Shown: positions 34,548 to 43,366, counted from the stretch's first letter. The stretch: 64,000 nucleotides of DNA from DATFLS01 sp964413425 (GCA_964413425.1 CAYPST010000001.1:58172-122171); one strand, 5' to 3'. Numbers and translations: made by a program. Notes: generated by a model not told the origin, from the sequence alone.

Positions 34548-35254
34548 TCTTTGCTCCGGACTTCTTCCCAATACTGAGGAATGTTAGACAGTTTCACTCC
34601 GGTTGGCAACCGAAAAATCCTTCGGAAGGTTCAGGCAGCAGTTATCGAAACGGCTCTCTCCTCCGAGGTCCTGCGGAGACTTCCTGCGTTGACATTTATT
34701 GGATTCAATAATAAGTGGTGGACCATCTGCTCAAAAAACCACGGCCGGCTTTTCACCGGGAGAGTTCCCGCAGTGACATCTCAATGCCGGTTCTCCACTG
34801 CGGGGATTCCCGGAATGATACACCAATGCCCGGATCTTACTGCGGGAGTTCCCGGAACGACAAATCAATGTCCGGATCGCATTGCGGAAGTTCCCGGAAC
34901 GACAAACCAATGACTGGATGGCTTTCCGGGAGTTCCCGGAACGATAAACCAACGCCTGGATAGCTTTCCGGGAGTTCCCGGAACGAGAAACCAATGCCCG
35001 GATGGCTTTCCGGGAGTTCCCGGAACGATTTTCGGCTGCTTAATTTTTTTAATCTGAACCATGAAACAGAACCCACAATGCTCTCCGGAAAAAGGGGGAG
35101 AGCCGCAGATCACCAGCACAGGAGGCTATGCCGGGTCTTCCTCTACCCGGAACGGATTCCTTATGAGGATCTCTGCACGGCGATACCATCATCGGGCCCG
35201 CACCAGCAGTTATCTGTTCCGGGGATCTCAGTAAACACTCATCTCACAATGCCC
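34548..35254. other. 707-base intergenic region dominated by a tandem array
   Basis: Contains the 42-bp repeat array (34763-35030) and about 200 bases either side without a supported gene. Several frames stay open through the array only because its period is a multiple of three. Confidence 0.6.
34763..35030. repeat. 42-bp tandem repeat array, about 6.4 copies, each with a palindrome
   Basis: Units start at 34763, 34806, 34847, 34889, 34931, 34973 and 35015, so the period is 41-43 and settles at exactly 42 in the last copies, which are also the most alike. Each unit carries AGTTCCCGGAACG; in the last three junctions TTCCGGGA-GT-TCCCGGAA forms a perfect 8-base-arm palindrome. The first copies are more diverged, as expected for an array that grew from its right end. 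Confidence 0.9.
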
Positions 35255-36118
35255 TTATTGGCCATCCTGGAGAAGAATGCCCTCCGCCAGTGAGGAATAA
35301 TCCTCTTCTGCATATCCCTTCGCCAGTGCCTGTTCCACAATCTTGCGCACCCCTTTTAGGGCAGCCACCTCCAGGTCGGAGGATTTCGCTGCCTGCAGCA
35401 TCAGGTTCACATCTTTGAGCAGGTGTCTGGCGGAAAAATTCGGATCCGAATAGTCATGCTCCAGAATATTCGGTAACTTCTTATCGTACTGGGGCGCATA
35501 CAGAGCGCTCTCCCGCACAATATCCATGAACAGGTCCAGATCCCCCTGGTTCTTCCGGAGAAATTGCACACTCAAACCGAAGCTGGCCGTCAGGGAGGCG
35601 ATGAGTTGATTCAAGGCAAGTTTCATGGCCGCGGCCGCCCCCACCGGTCCTGCATAATGGGTGCTTTCTCCGAACATCTGCAGCAGAGATTTCCACTGCC
35701 CGAACTGTTCGAAACTCCCCCCGACCATCAGTATCAATTTGCCTTGTCTTGCGTGATGTTTGTTCCCCAGCACAGGGGCTTCCAGGTATTCGCCGCCGGC
35801 TGCGGTAATCCGGTCTCGCAATTGCATACTTTCCTCCGGGGCAATGGTCCCCATCTGGAGGATCGTCTTCTCTGCCAATTGTCCGTTTCCCGTAAACAAA
35901 ACATCCTGAATCGCCGGGGCGTCAGCCACCATCAGGATAACGCACTCTGCGCCCTTTACTGCTTCCTCCGGTGACTTGCATACTTCTGCTCCCTGATCGC
36001 CGAGTGGGGCAGCCTTTGATCTGGTTCGATTATACACTGAGAGTTCGTAATCTTTCTCCAACAACCTTTCTGCCATAGCGAAGCCCATCAATCCGGTACC
36101 CAACAATGCAATACGCAT
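35255..36118 (-). CDS. NAD(P)-dependent beta-hydroxyacid dehydrogenase family protein
   Basis: 287 residues: Rossmann start MRIALLGTGLMGFAMAERLLEKDYELSVYNRT, substrate block APVLGNKHHARQGKLILMVGG (usually PVSGS), and catalytic Lys in AAAMKLALNQLIASL. Belongs to the 3-hydroxyisobutyrate dehydrogenase/GLYR1 superfamily; plant and bacterial relatives reduce succinic semialdehyde or glyoxylate. Substrate not assignable. ATG behind GGAAGGAGAG. Confidence 0.88.
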   Translation of the reverse strand: MRIALLGTGLMGFAMAERLLEKDYELSVYNRTRSKAAPLGDQGAEVCKSPEEAVKGAECVILMVADAPAIQDVLFTGNGQLAEKTILQMGTIAPEESMQLRDRITAAGGEYLEAPVLGNKHHARQGKLILMVGGSFEQFGQWKSLLQMFGESTHYAGPVGAAAAMKLALNQLIASLTASFGLSVQFLRKNQGDLDLFMDIVRESALYAPQYDKKLPNILEHDYSDPNFSARHLLKDVNLMLQAAKSSDLEVAALKGVRKIVEQALAKGYAEEDYSSLAEGILLQDGQ

Positions 36119-36252
36119 TCTTCTCTCCTTCCCTCATTCATTTATTGATACTGCTGTCCGGCCCTGCAAAAATATGTAAAATGCCCGACAGAAGAAAATG
36201 GCTCCTTCTTGTTCTGGAATCCGAGAGCTGATATCATCCGATCAGAGGGAAT

Positions 36253-36286
36253 AAAAAAAGCCATCCGGGTTTAACCCGGATGGCTT
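36253..36286 (-). terminator. Rho-independent terminator of hsp20
   Basis: Near-perfect hairpin: arms at 36258-36271 and 36273-36286 (core AGCCATCCGGGT/ACCCGGATGGCT), followed in the minus-strand sense by seven T. It lies 30 bases after the hsp20 stop. The strongest terminator in the window. Confidence 0.92.
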
Positions 36287-36316
36287 ATGTTCACTCTAAC
36301 CGTTTATCCTGAGTGA

Positions 36317-36778
36317 TTATTTCTTCGACTTCACCGGAATCTCTTTGGCCATGGTTTCTTTGGTCTTGGGCAGAGTGATGGTCAGAACGCCGTTTTCATA
36401 CTCCGCTTGCACATTATCGCTGTCAATCTCGGCGTCCAGGCGAATCATGCGCTGGAAATTGCCATATCTGCGTTCACGATAATACCGGTTTTCACCTTCT
36501 TCTTCCTCTTCAAACTTCTTTTCACCTTTGAGGGTCAGCACGTTATCCTTCAGCGAGATATGGACATCATCTTCTTGCATTCCCGGCACTTCCGCGGTCA
36601 ACACATATTCATTTTCATGCTCCGTGACATCGATTGCCGGACGCCAGGTTCCGACATCACTCACTCCCATATCTCTATCAGCAAACCAATCGCTGCCGGT
36701 TAATCGGTTGAACAAACGGTCGAACTCACTCCAGGCCCGATCAAGATCTCTGCTCGGATTCCATCTTGTGATTGCCAT
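36317..36778 (-). CDS. Small heat shock protein, Hsp20 family
   Basis: 153 residues. Alpha-crystallin domain from about 45 to 140 (RPAIDVTEHENEYVLTAEVPGMQEDDVHISLKDNVLTLKGEKK) with the C-terminal ENGVLTITLPK block and an IPV-type tail (KEIPVKSKK) used in oligomer assembly. ATP-independent holdase for unfolding proteins. Strong AAGGAGGTAG ribosome site. Single-gene unit with its own terminator. No CIRCE element was found upstream. Confidence 0.95.
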   Translation of the reverse strand: MAITRWNPSRDLDRAWSEFDRLFNRLTGSDWFADRDMGVSDVGTWRPAIDVTEHENEYVLTAEVPGMQEDDVHISLKDNVLTLKGEKKFEEEEEGENRYYRERRYGNFQRMIRLDAEIDSDNVQAEYENGVLTITLPKTKETMAKEIPVKSKK

Positions 36779-36894
36779 AGCTACCTCCTTTCTTTAATTT
36801 TTTTCCCTTTTCTCTTTCATCATTTCACTTCTTCCAGTTTCAAATTACATGCCAAAGACGTATAGATCCGTTGGTATGACAGACTTTCACGATC

Positions 36895-36938
36895 TCTCTG
36901 CCAGAATAATCAAAGTTGGAGTTACATATTGGCAGAGA
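36895..36938. promoter_or_regulatory. Inverted repeat upstream of hsp20
   Basis: TCTCTGCCA (36895-36903) and TGGCAGAGA (36930-36938), perfect 9-base arms, 26 bases apart, about 120-160 bases before the hsp20 start. Not a CIRCE sequence. Could be an operator or an RNA stem; function open. Confidence 0.35.
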
Positions 36939-37074
36939 TTCATGCACTTTTTCATAACCGGTTATTTTCTTGGGAAACCGGCGAATGACAGCCAATAGAT
37001 ATGAGTCCGGGACGAGGATCCCCAGGGATGATTCGGATAGTCAAAACAGGGAACATCCCGGTGTGTAAATAACG

Positions 37075-37671
37075 TTATTCATCTTTACTCGCCACCGTCA
37101 TCTCACCGGACGTGCGTGTGTGATAGGGACCGGCGAGATGAAATCCGTACCGGTTCAGGAGCCAGAGTTCCGGGATGATCTCCGCAACAATTTCGCCGTT
37201 ATCGAAGATCCGGACTATCGATGATTCGGACACGACCACCGCAATGGCTTCCGTATCTCTGGTAATAGAAGCAGCCGCCATATGGCGGGAACCCAATCCC
37301 AGCGGCAAATCAATTCCACTGGAACTGGCGTTGATATAACGGCAGGCGGAGATAACTGTCCCCTCATCAGAAACGATAAAAGCACCATCCAGCTGTGCTA
37401 ATTCTTTGAGAGTTTCCTGCATATCCGAACTTGTAATGTGCTTCCGTTCATCCGGATGATGATAGAGCGGGTCGAGGATGAGAGATTTTGATTTACTCGC
37501 AACCCTTTCACTATCCCCGACTGTAAACATGGTCCCGATTTTCCTGCCTTCTCTGCCCTCCCTGGCAATTTCGACCGCCAGAATGATAGTCTGCTCCAGG
37601 GTTTCCGGATTCACTTCCCGTTCCTCCGTACAGATCTCACGAATCATATCAGTGGCAACCGGATTCTCCAT
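37075..37671 (-). CDS. Diadenylate cyclase (DisA_N/DAC domain) protein
   Basis: 198-residue soluble protein that is mostly a DAC domain, which makes c-di-AMP from two ATP. The DGA motif is at 95-97 (LDGAFIVSDEG), and the RHR motif reads RHM at 129-131 (GLGSRHMAAASIT). IGTMFTVGD (45-53) and LPLGLGSRH fit the family. There is no membrane segment and no HhH DNA-binding domain, so it is neither CdaA nor full DisA. GGGAGGTGA precedes the ATG. The changed third residue of RHR means activity should be tested rather than assumed. Confidence 0.85.
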   Translation of the reverse strand: MENPVATDMIREICTEEREVNPETLEQTIILAVEIAREGREGRKIGTMFTVGDSERVASKSKSLILDPLYHHPDERKHITSSDMQETLKELAQLDGAFIVSDEGTVISACRYINASSSGIDLPLGLGSRHMAAASITRDTEAIAVVVSESSIVRIFDNGEIVAEIIPELWLLNRYGFHLAGPYHTRTSGEMTVASKDE

Positions 37672-38005
37672 ACTTCACCTCCCATTTCGAATTGAATGCA
37701 CGGGCAAACGTTTCATTATTTCACTTACATCATGGTGACCAATATATTAATTTATGTGGAAATTAATTGACTTCTTTGCCAGGAAAAGGCCACTTCTCAA
37801 TCAGGTACTTTCGAATAATACGATTCATAGAGTTTCGCAAGAAAATGTGCCACATGGCTTATAACTTGCGGTGTATTCGGTATGCACGTCTGCTGGTGCC
37901 GTCAGCAGCCGGGACGCTGCGGGATCGTTGTCATAATATCCGTAAATTCTATCGCTCCACTATATACCACCGGTTACCAACGTTTCAATCAGCAGGAGAG
38001 TTCCT
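37672..38005. other. 334-base divergent intergenic region
   Basis: Between the leftward diadenylate cyclase and the rightward C1 peptidase. It should hold both promoters, but I could not pick a convincing pair. No ORF or strong hairpin seen. Confidence 0.4.
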
Positions 38006-39235
38006 ATGAACCATCTTCGATTTGTACTATTTATTTTATGCCTCCTCTTCGCCGGGAGCCATACTTCCGGCCAGCAGCCAGACCGGGATCAGGGGAAATT
38101 TGTCGAATACGAAAATGCGTTTTACCAGCAGATCAAAGCCAGTCTGGATTCCACCGGGGAGGAGCAGCCGGACACGGTATTTAAAATGGATGTCTCCGGA
38201 TACGACCTGCCCGGGTCGCCAGAGGAGTTCAAGCAAGCCTGGTACAATCCGCCGCTTTCCCAGGGACGAACCGGAACCTGCTGGTGCTTTTGCACCACCT
38301 CCTTCTTCGAATCGGAAATATACCGCCTCACCGGGAAACAGGTGAAACTCTCGGAAATGTATACCGTCTACTGGGAATATGTGGAGAAAGCCCGCCGGTT
38401 TATGCGCACCCGGGGCGACTCCTATTTTGCGCAGGGTTCCGAAGCCAATGCCGTCCCGCGAATCTGGGAAAAATACGGCATCGTCCCGGCAGATGCGTAC
38501 ACCGGCAAACCTCCGGAACAAAAATTTCATGATCACCGGGAGATGTTCACCGAGATGAAGGACTTTTTGAATTCCGTAAAGGAGACGAACAATTGGAACG
38601 AATCGGCTGCCCTCTCGACCATCAGATCAATACTGGATCACTACATGGGCCCGCCGCCGGAAACCGTGACCGCAGGGAATACCACGTATTCTCCCAGGGA
38701 ATACCTGCAAAAGGTCCTGGAGATCAACCTGGATGAGTACGTGGATATCCTCTCATTGAAAGAGAAACCGTACTACCGGCAGGTGGAGTATCCGGTGCCG
38801 GATAACTGGTGGCACAGCGACATTTACTATAACGTCCCGCTGGACGTGTTCATGTCTGCTATCAAACAGGCCGTCCGGGAGGGGTATACCCTTTCCATCG
38901 GCGGCGATGTGTCAGAAGCCGGCTATCTTGCCGATCAGGATGTGGCGATGGTGCCGTCCTTCGATATCCCGTCTGAATATATTACGGAGGACGCCAGGCA
39001 ATTTCGTTTCAGCAATGAAACGACCACAGACGACCACGGCATCCATCTCGTGGGATATCAGGAAACGGACAGCGCAGACTGGTATCTCATCAAAGATTCC
39101 GGCAGCAGCGCCCGCAACGGGGAGGACAAAGGATTTTTCTTTTTCCACGAGGATTATGTGAAGCTGAAGATGATGGATTTCATGATTCACAAAGACGCAG
39201 TAGAGGAGGTGCTGAAAGAATTCTCATCCCAGTGA
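38006..39235 (+). CDS. Secreted C1-family (bleomycin-hydrolase-like) peptidase
   Basis: 409 residues. Signal peptide (MNHLRFVLFILCLLFAGSHTSG). Catalytic Cys92 in SQGRTGTCWCF, His near residue 345 in DDHGIHLVGYQ, and IKDSGSS where the family has an Asn (usually KNSWG). The large insert between them fits the C1B/aminopeptidase C-type branch. Likely a periplasmic cysteine peptidase. The Asn-to-Asp change at the third catalytic position is the main oddity. ATG follows AGGAGAG. Single gene. Confidence 0.82.
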   Translation: MNHLRFVLFILCLLFAGSHTSGQQPDRDQGKFVEYENAFYQQIKASLDSTGEEQPDTVFKMDVSGYDLPGSPEEFKQAWYNPPLSQGRTGTCWCFCTTSFFESEIYRLTGKQVKLSEMYTVYWEYVEKARRFMRTRGDSYFAQGSEANAVPRIWEKYGIVPADAYTGKPPEQKFHDHREMFTEMKDFLNSVKETNNWNESAALSTIRSILDHYMGPPPETVTAGNTTYSPREYLQKVLEINLDEYVDILSLKEKPYYRQVEYPVPDNWWHSDIYYNVPLDVFMSAIKQAVREGYTLSIGGDVSEAGYLADQDVAMVPSFDIPSEYITEDARQFRFSNETTTDDHGIHLVGYQETDSADWYLIKDSGSSARNGEDKGFFFFHEDYVKLKMMDFMIHKDAVEEVLKEFSSQ

Positions 39236-39345
39236 TGTCTGTTGCCGGAAGCTGCCGACCCGGTGTTCCCATGAGGTTACAGGCCGGTCTGATGGTGCAA
39301 TTTCTGCGGTGCGACATTCCCGTCGGAATTTCTTAACTTTGCTCT

Positions 39346-40362
39346 ATGTTATCCTGGGATGAGTCCGTTGAACGGTTTTCACGTGCACACGGCACCATTA
39401 TCACTATCGGATCTGCCGATACAGGGAAAACCAGCTGGGTGGCGGAAGTTCTCCGCCGGAGGCAGGAGAAGCAGGTCGGGATCATTTCCGGGGATCTGGG
39501 GCAGGTCACGTTCGGCGCCCCCGGACTGCTCAGCGCCGCACTCGTGAATCCCGATGTTGGGTCGCTCTCAGGGATACAACCCGACCGGGTGTTTTTCGTG
39601 GGAAAAAACCAACCGGGCGGACGATTTCTCCAGTCTATCCAGGGCCTCACCCGGCTCACCACCTGGCTGCGATTCCATTCGGATATTATCTATATCGATA
39701 CCGACGGCTTTATCGGCGGACCAGCCGCCAGAGAATACAAGCGGATCTTGCTCAGCCACCTGCAGCCCTGTACGGCGGTCTTCTTCGGAGCCAGCCCTGA
39801 CCTGGCGCCGCTGCTCTCCTGGTGTCAATCTCAAAAGGATATAACGCCGGTAGAAGTCGCCGTACATCCAGAAGTGCAGACCAAAACTGCCCAGCAGCGT
39901 CAGCGGTATCGGTTATCGCAGCTGCACTCCTGGCTCCGGAACGCTAAACCGATGGAACTTCTTTTCCGGGAGATCCTGATCATGAGCCACAGAACAGCAG
40001 TGGGACTGATGGTCTCAGAGGATGAGTATCAGCTCATCCGGCAGATCATCAAAACAACGCCTCTGCGTGTGGAGAAGAACTCTTCCTGGTTAAACGTGCT
40101 GTCTCATGAATTTATTGCCGGTGAAGATCTTCAGGCACTCCGACGGGAATATCCGGATCACCAGGTATATATTGAGCACGTATCCAAATGGAAGAACAAG
40201 CTCGTCGGCGACTTTCGGGAAGACGGGTTCAGCTCCGGGATGGGATATATCACGGGTTGGCGTGATGATCCCCCCGCCCTGGTCACTAAATATCGCTCCC
40301 TCCGTGAACCGGGAACTATCTGGATGATCGGTCAGACCTCGTTTCGGGAAATCGTCCGATAG
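39346..40362 (+). CDS. Clp1/Grc3-like polynucleotide 5'-kinase
   Basis: 338 residues. P-loop GSADTGKTS (22-30) and the Clp1/Grc3-type Walker B-like block GDLGQVTFGAP (49-59), with YIDTDGFIGG (about 113-122) behind. Proteins of this group (COG1341) phosphorylate 5'-hydroxyl ends of RNA or DNA in eukaryotes and archaea; bacterial versions are poorly studied. A C-terminal half of about 150 residues without a recognised domain follows. The ATG has no ribosome site but lies 4 bases after TAACTTTG, so the mRNA may be leaderless. RtcB and archease lie 7-8 kb away. Confidence 0.78.
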   Translation: MLSWDESVERFSRAHGTIITIGSADTGKTSWVAEVLRRRQEKQVGIISGDLGQVTFGAPGLLSAALVNPDVGSLSGIQPDRVFFVGKNQPGGRFLQSIQGLTRLTTWLRFHSDIIYIDTDGFIGGPAAREYKRILLSHLQPCTAVFFGASPDLAPLLSWCQSQKDITPVEVAVHPEVQTKTAQQRQRYRLSQLHSWLRNAKPMELLFREILIMSHRTAVGLMVSEDEYQLIRQIIKTTPLRVEKNSSWLNVLSHEFIAGEDLQALRREYPDHQVYIEHVSKWKNKLVGDFREDGFSSGMGYITGWRDDPPALVTKYRSLREPGTIWMIGQTSFREIVR

Positions 40363-40441
40363 GTCACCAGACGCAGACCCTTTCCGGAGCATCACCAGGG
40401 ATTTCCGAATGTGGAATCTGCAGCGACGATAAAATTATAAT

Positions 40442-40470
40442 TTGAATATGACAATAAAGGCCATTATACT
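40442..40470 (+). promoter_or_regulatory. Predicted promoter of the metal-uptake operon
   Basis: TTGAAT (40442-40447), 17-base spacer, TATACT (40465-40470). About 50 bases ahead of the small ORF that begins the unit. No clear Zur or Fur operator was recognised over it. Confidence 0.5.
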
Positions 40471-40520
40471 ATTTGTTCACTTAGAATCGGATTTATAAAA
40501 ATGATTCCGGATGAGGAGAG

Positions 40521-40805
40521 TTGAGACAGTCCCGACAACATAAAACCCTGCTGCTCGTTCTGCTGCTCCTGGTTTTGCTTGGAGCAGTGCCGGTCATCCA
40601 TGATCATGCTCCTTCTCTGGAGGAACCGGCCAAGTGTCCTGCCCACATCCTTCAGCTCACCTTTCTCTCAATGGCTTTCCTTTGCGTGGCACACCTCCCG
40701 GTCATTGATACTGACACCAACAACTTCCTTCCGGTTTCCATTGTTTATTATTATCCTCCTGCTCCGGAGACTTCTTTTTACCTTCGAAGCCCTCCTGCTT
40801 TCTGA
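40521..40805 (+). CDS. Small membrane protein with His/Cys motif, start of metal-uptake unit
   Basis: 94 residues beginning with a strongly hydrophobic helix (10-23, LLLVLLLLVLLGAV), then HDHAPSLEEPAKCPAH, and a second hydrophobic stretch (about 45-60). The His-x-His and Cys-x-x-His residues could bind metal. Start codon is TTG after GAGGAG, with short spacing; no ATG is in frame. Not recognised as a named family. It precedes an outer-membrane protein with a His-rich loop, so a role in metal capture or sensing is plausible. Confidence 0.5.
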   Translation: MRQSRQHKTLLLVLLLLVLLGAVPVIHDHAPSLEEPAKCPAHILQLTFLSMAFLCVAHLPVIDTDTNNFLPVSIVYYYPPAPETSFYLRSPPAF

Positions 40806-40895
40806 CCACACCTGTTCTATCCACACATCGTTGTTCGATAATTCAAACCAAGGTTATAGAACCCGCTCACTCGGGTTCAAGGAAAGGAGAGTTCT

Positions 40896-42218
40896 ATGGG
40901 ACGTTATTTCATTGGAGTAATTTCACTGGGTCTGGTTCTCCTGCAAATACCCGTACTGAATGCTCAGCCGGAAGAATCGGCAGCAATTGATTCTCTCCGG
41001 CAGGAAATTCGAGCGCTTCACAAGCAAATCCAGGCACTCCAGACTCGCCAGAGTGACGATGAACTCCAGACTCTGCGCAATTCCGCCAGAGCCGTCGCGG
41101 AAGAACCTGGCACATCTGATGACCAGAAAAGTAAAACTTTCGTACAAAAGTCCCGATCGCTGCAGGCGCTGAATCCGGAGATCAGCCTGGTCGGGGATGT
41201 GTTTGCGGTGTACAATTCTCACTCCCCGGAACATGAAGAATCCCATACGGAAGAAAATGCAGAGCATCCCCATGAGGAAGGGGGACATGGAGAGCTGCGG
41301 ACCGGATTTCTCAATCGCGTGTTTGCTGTGCACCTGCAGTCCAACCTGGATCCGTTCAGTCTGGCCAAGGCTTCCGTGGAGATTGGCACGCATGGCCTGG
41401 AAGTGACCGAAGCCTATATCACCTGGACCAATCCGCTGCCGCGCACCAGCCTGACCTTTGGAAAATTTCGCCAGCAGTTCGGTGTCATAAACCGCTGGCA
41501 TGAGCATGCTCTCGACCAGGCCTTCCTGCCCCTCCCGATTCAGCTCTACATGGGAGAGGAAGGTTTATTTCAGGTGGGGGGATCGGCAGACATTCTTTTG
41601 CCTTCTATCATCGCTCATGCCAACGAACTGACCGTCCAGGTGACCAATGCTTCCAATCCCACCCTGTTCAGCGGCGAGGACTTCAGCCTGCCGGCCGGGC
41701 TGGTGCACCTGAAAAATTATTACGATCTCACGACCGACACCTACCTGGAATGGGGACTCTCAGGGCTGGCCGGGACCAACGACAACCAGGGCTTCGACTT
41801 AAAGGCCACTCACTCCTGGACGTACCTGGGCGGCCTGGATCTCACTGTTTCGTGGAAGCCTGCCAGGCAGGGCTTATACAAAGGAATCACCTGGCGAAGT
41901 GAACTCTTCACCCTGCGGAAGGAACATCTTGTATTGGAGCCGGTCACTGCCATGGGAGGATTCACCTATGTGGATTACCGGCTCTCCAGATCTCTGGTCG
42001 GAGGGGTCCGACTGGATATTGCGCAGCCACCGGAACCGGGCACTGAGAAATCCTTCCAATGGCAGGTGGTTCCTTATCTCACGTTCTGGCAGAGTGAATA
42101 TGTGTATCTGCGGTTCCAGTGGAATTATCTCAACGGCAGTGAATTTGAGGAGCCGCAGCATCGCTTCCTGCTGCAGGTGGACTGGTCGGTGGGACCACAC
42201 AAGCACGAGAAATATTAA
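40896..42218 (+). CDS. Outer-membrane porin-like protein with His-rich loop
   Basis: 440 residues: signal peptide (1-23), coiled coil (about 28-65), then an outer-membrane barrel from about 93 to the C-terminus with TFGKFRQQFGVINRWHEHALDQ and a terminal strand HRFLLQVDWSVG. The first long loop (109-131) is rich in His and Glu (H109, H113, H117, H124, H126, H131), a likely zinc-binding segment. Directly upstream of a ZnuA-type binding protein, so it probably brings zinc or a similar metal across the outer membrane. AAAGGAGAG precedes the ATG. Confidence 0.75.
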   Translation: MGRYFIGVISLGLVLLQIPVLNAQPEESAAIDSLRQEIRALHKQIQALQTRQSDDELQTLRNSARAVAEEPGTSDDQKSKTFVQKSRSLQALNPEISLVGDVFAVYNSHSPEHEESHTEENAEHPHEEGGHGELRTGFLNRVFAVHLQSNLDPFSLAKASVEIGTHGLEVTEAYITWTNPLPRTSLTFGKFRQQFGVINRWHEHALDQAFLPLPIQLYMGEEGLFQVGGSADILLPSIIAHANELTVQVTNASNPTLFSGEDFSLPAGLVHLKNYYDLTTDTYLEWGLSGLAGTNDNQGFDLKATHSWTYLGGLDLTVSWKPARQGLYKGITWRSELFTLRKEHLVLEPVTAMGGFTYVDYRLSRSLVGGVRLDIAQPPEPGTEKSFQWQVVPYLTFWQSEYVYLRFQWNYLNGSEFEEPQHRFLLQVDWSVGPHKHEKY

Positions 42219-42322
42219 TGTGCCGGCTTTAATGGCCACAGGTATATAACTGAGAATTACATATTGTAAGGAGTGCTGCCATGCAAACAATATTCTCTGC
42301 AATAATTACAGGAGACCATAAA

Positions 42323-43366
42323 ATGAGACGCACATCAATTCTTATGTTGATGGTTCTTTTCCTCCTGGGGAATGCGCCCTCGGTATACAGTCAGGAGAAA
42401 ATCCGGGTGGTCGCTACCATCAGTATATATGGTGATATTGCGAGGTACATAGGTCAGGACAACGTGGAAGTGAAAAATATCGTCCGGGGTGATCAGGATG
42501 CCCATTTTGTGAACCCCAAACCCAGTTATGCCGTCTGGCTGAGTCAGGCGGATCTCTATATTGAAACGGGACTGGATCTGGAGTTGTGGGCGCCGGCTCT
42601 CATTGACAAATCAGGGAATCCCCGCATCCGCAGCGGCCAGGATGGCTATGTGGCAGCCGCTCAGGGAGTCACCATGCTTGAGGTTCCCGAAAATCCGGAT
42701 CGGTCCCAGGGAGATGTTCACATCTATGGGAATCCTCATATTTATACCAGCCCGCTGAATGCGAAAATCCTGGCAGAGAACATCACCGCCGGGCTGACAA
42801 AGGTGAGTCCTGAGAATGAAGCATTTTTCCGGGATCGACTGCAGCAATTCAAGCAGGAAATCGACCGGCGCCTGTTCGGTGAACAGTTGGTCAACGTCCT
42901 GGGAGCAGATATTTTGATGCAGCTGGCGGAATCCGGAAATCTTATCTCTTTCCTGGAAGAAAAAACCTTCCGCGGAGAACCGCTGATAAAACTGCTGGAC
43001 GGATGGATGCGGGCAATGCTTCCCCTCCGCGAAAGTAAGATTGTCGCGTATCACAAAAACTGGGTATATTTCGAACACTTGTTCGGCATCGATATTATTG
43101 GGTATGTCGAGCCGAAACCAAGCATCCCGCCATCTCCCAGGCACGTAGAGGAACTGGTAGCCAGGATGCGGCAGAACGAGGTGCAAATCATTTTGGCCGC
43201 GAATTATTTCGATGAGCGGAAGGTCAGAGAAATTGCCAGAAAAGTCGGATCCACGGCTGTAATTGTTCCGCTGTCCGTTGGCGGTGATGCGGACGCGGAT
43301 ACCTATTTCTCACTGGTTGATCTCTGGGTAAACAGCCTTACCCGGGCATTTGAGGTCAATTTATAA
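42323..43366 (+). CDS. znuA: ZnuA-type metal-binding lipid-free periplasmic protein
   Basis: 347 residues from the chosen start. Signal peptide (MRRTSILMLMVLFLLGNAPSVYS), then the cluster-9 solute-binding fold. His ligands of the family are visible in DAHFVNPKPS, GNPHIYTSP and AYHKNWVYF, and late residues ANYFDE and GGDADAD. Two in-frame starts each have a good ribosome site: ATG 42281 behind AAGGAG and ATG 42323 behind AGGAG. The second gives a normal short signal peptide and is used here. The metal is probably zinc, on context; manganese or iron cannot be excluded. Confidence 0.85.
   Translation: MRRTSILMLMVLFLLGNAPSVYSQEKIRVVATISIYGDIARYIGQDNVEVKNIVRGDQDAHFVNPKPSYAVWLSQADLYIETGLDLELWAPALIDKSGNPRIRSGQDGYVAAAQGVTMLEVPENPDRSQGDVHIYGNPHIYTSPLNAKILAENITAGLTKVSPENEAFFRDRLQQFKQEIDRRLFGEQLVNVLGADILMQLAESGNLISFLEEKTFRGEPLIKLLDGWMRAMLPLRESKIVAYHKNWVYFEHLFGIDIIGYVEPKPSIPPSPRHVEELVARMRQNEVQIILAANYFDERKVREIARKVGSTAVIVPLSVGGDADADTYFSLVDLWVNSLTRAFEVNL

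Noticed and set aside
34763..35030. CRISPR array
   Set aside because: The units are repeats end to end with no unique spacers and no cas genes nearby; only a simple tandem array fits.
34581..35119. Several open frames through the 42-bp array
   Set aside because: They stay open only because the period is a multiple of three; the peptides are repetitive, lack ribosome sites and exist in several frames at once.
36779..37074. CIRCE heat-shock operator
   Set aside because: The TTAGCACTC-N9-GAGTGCTAA form is absent; only an unrelated inverted repeat is present.
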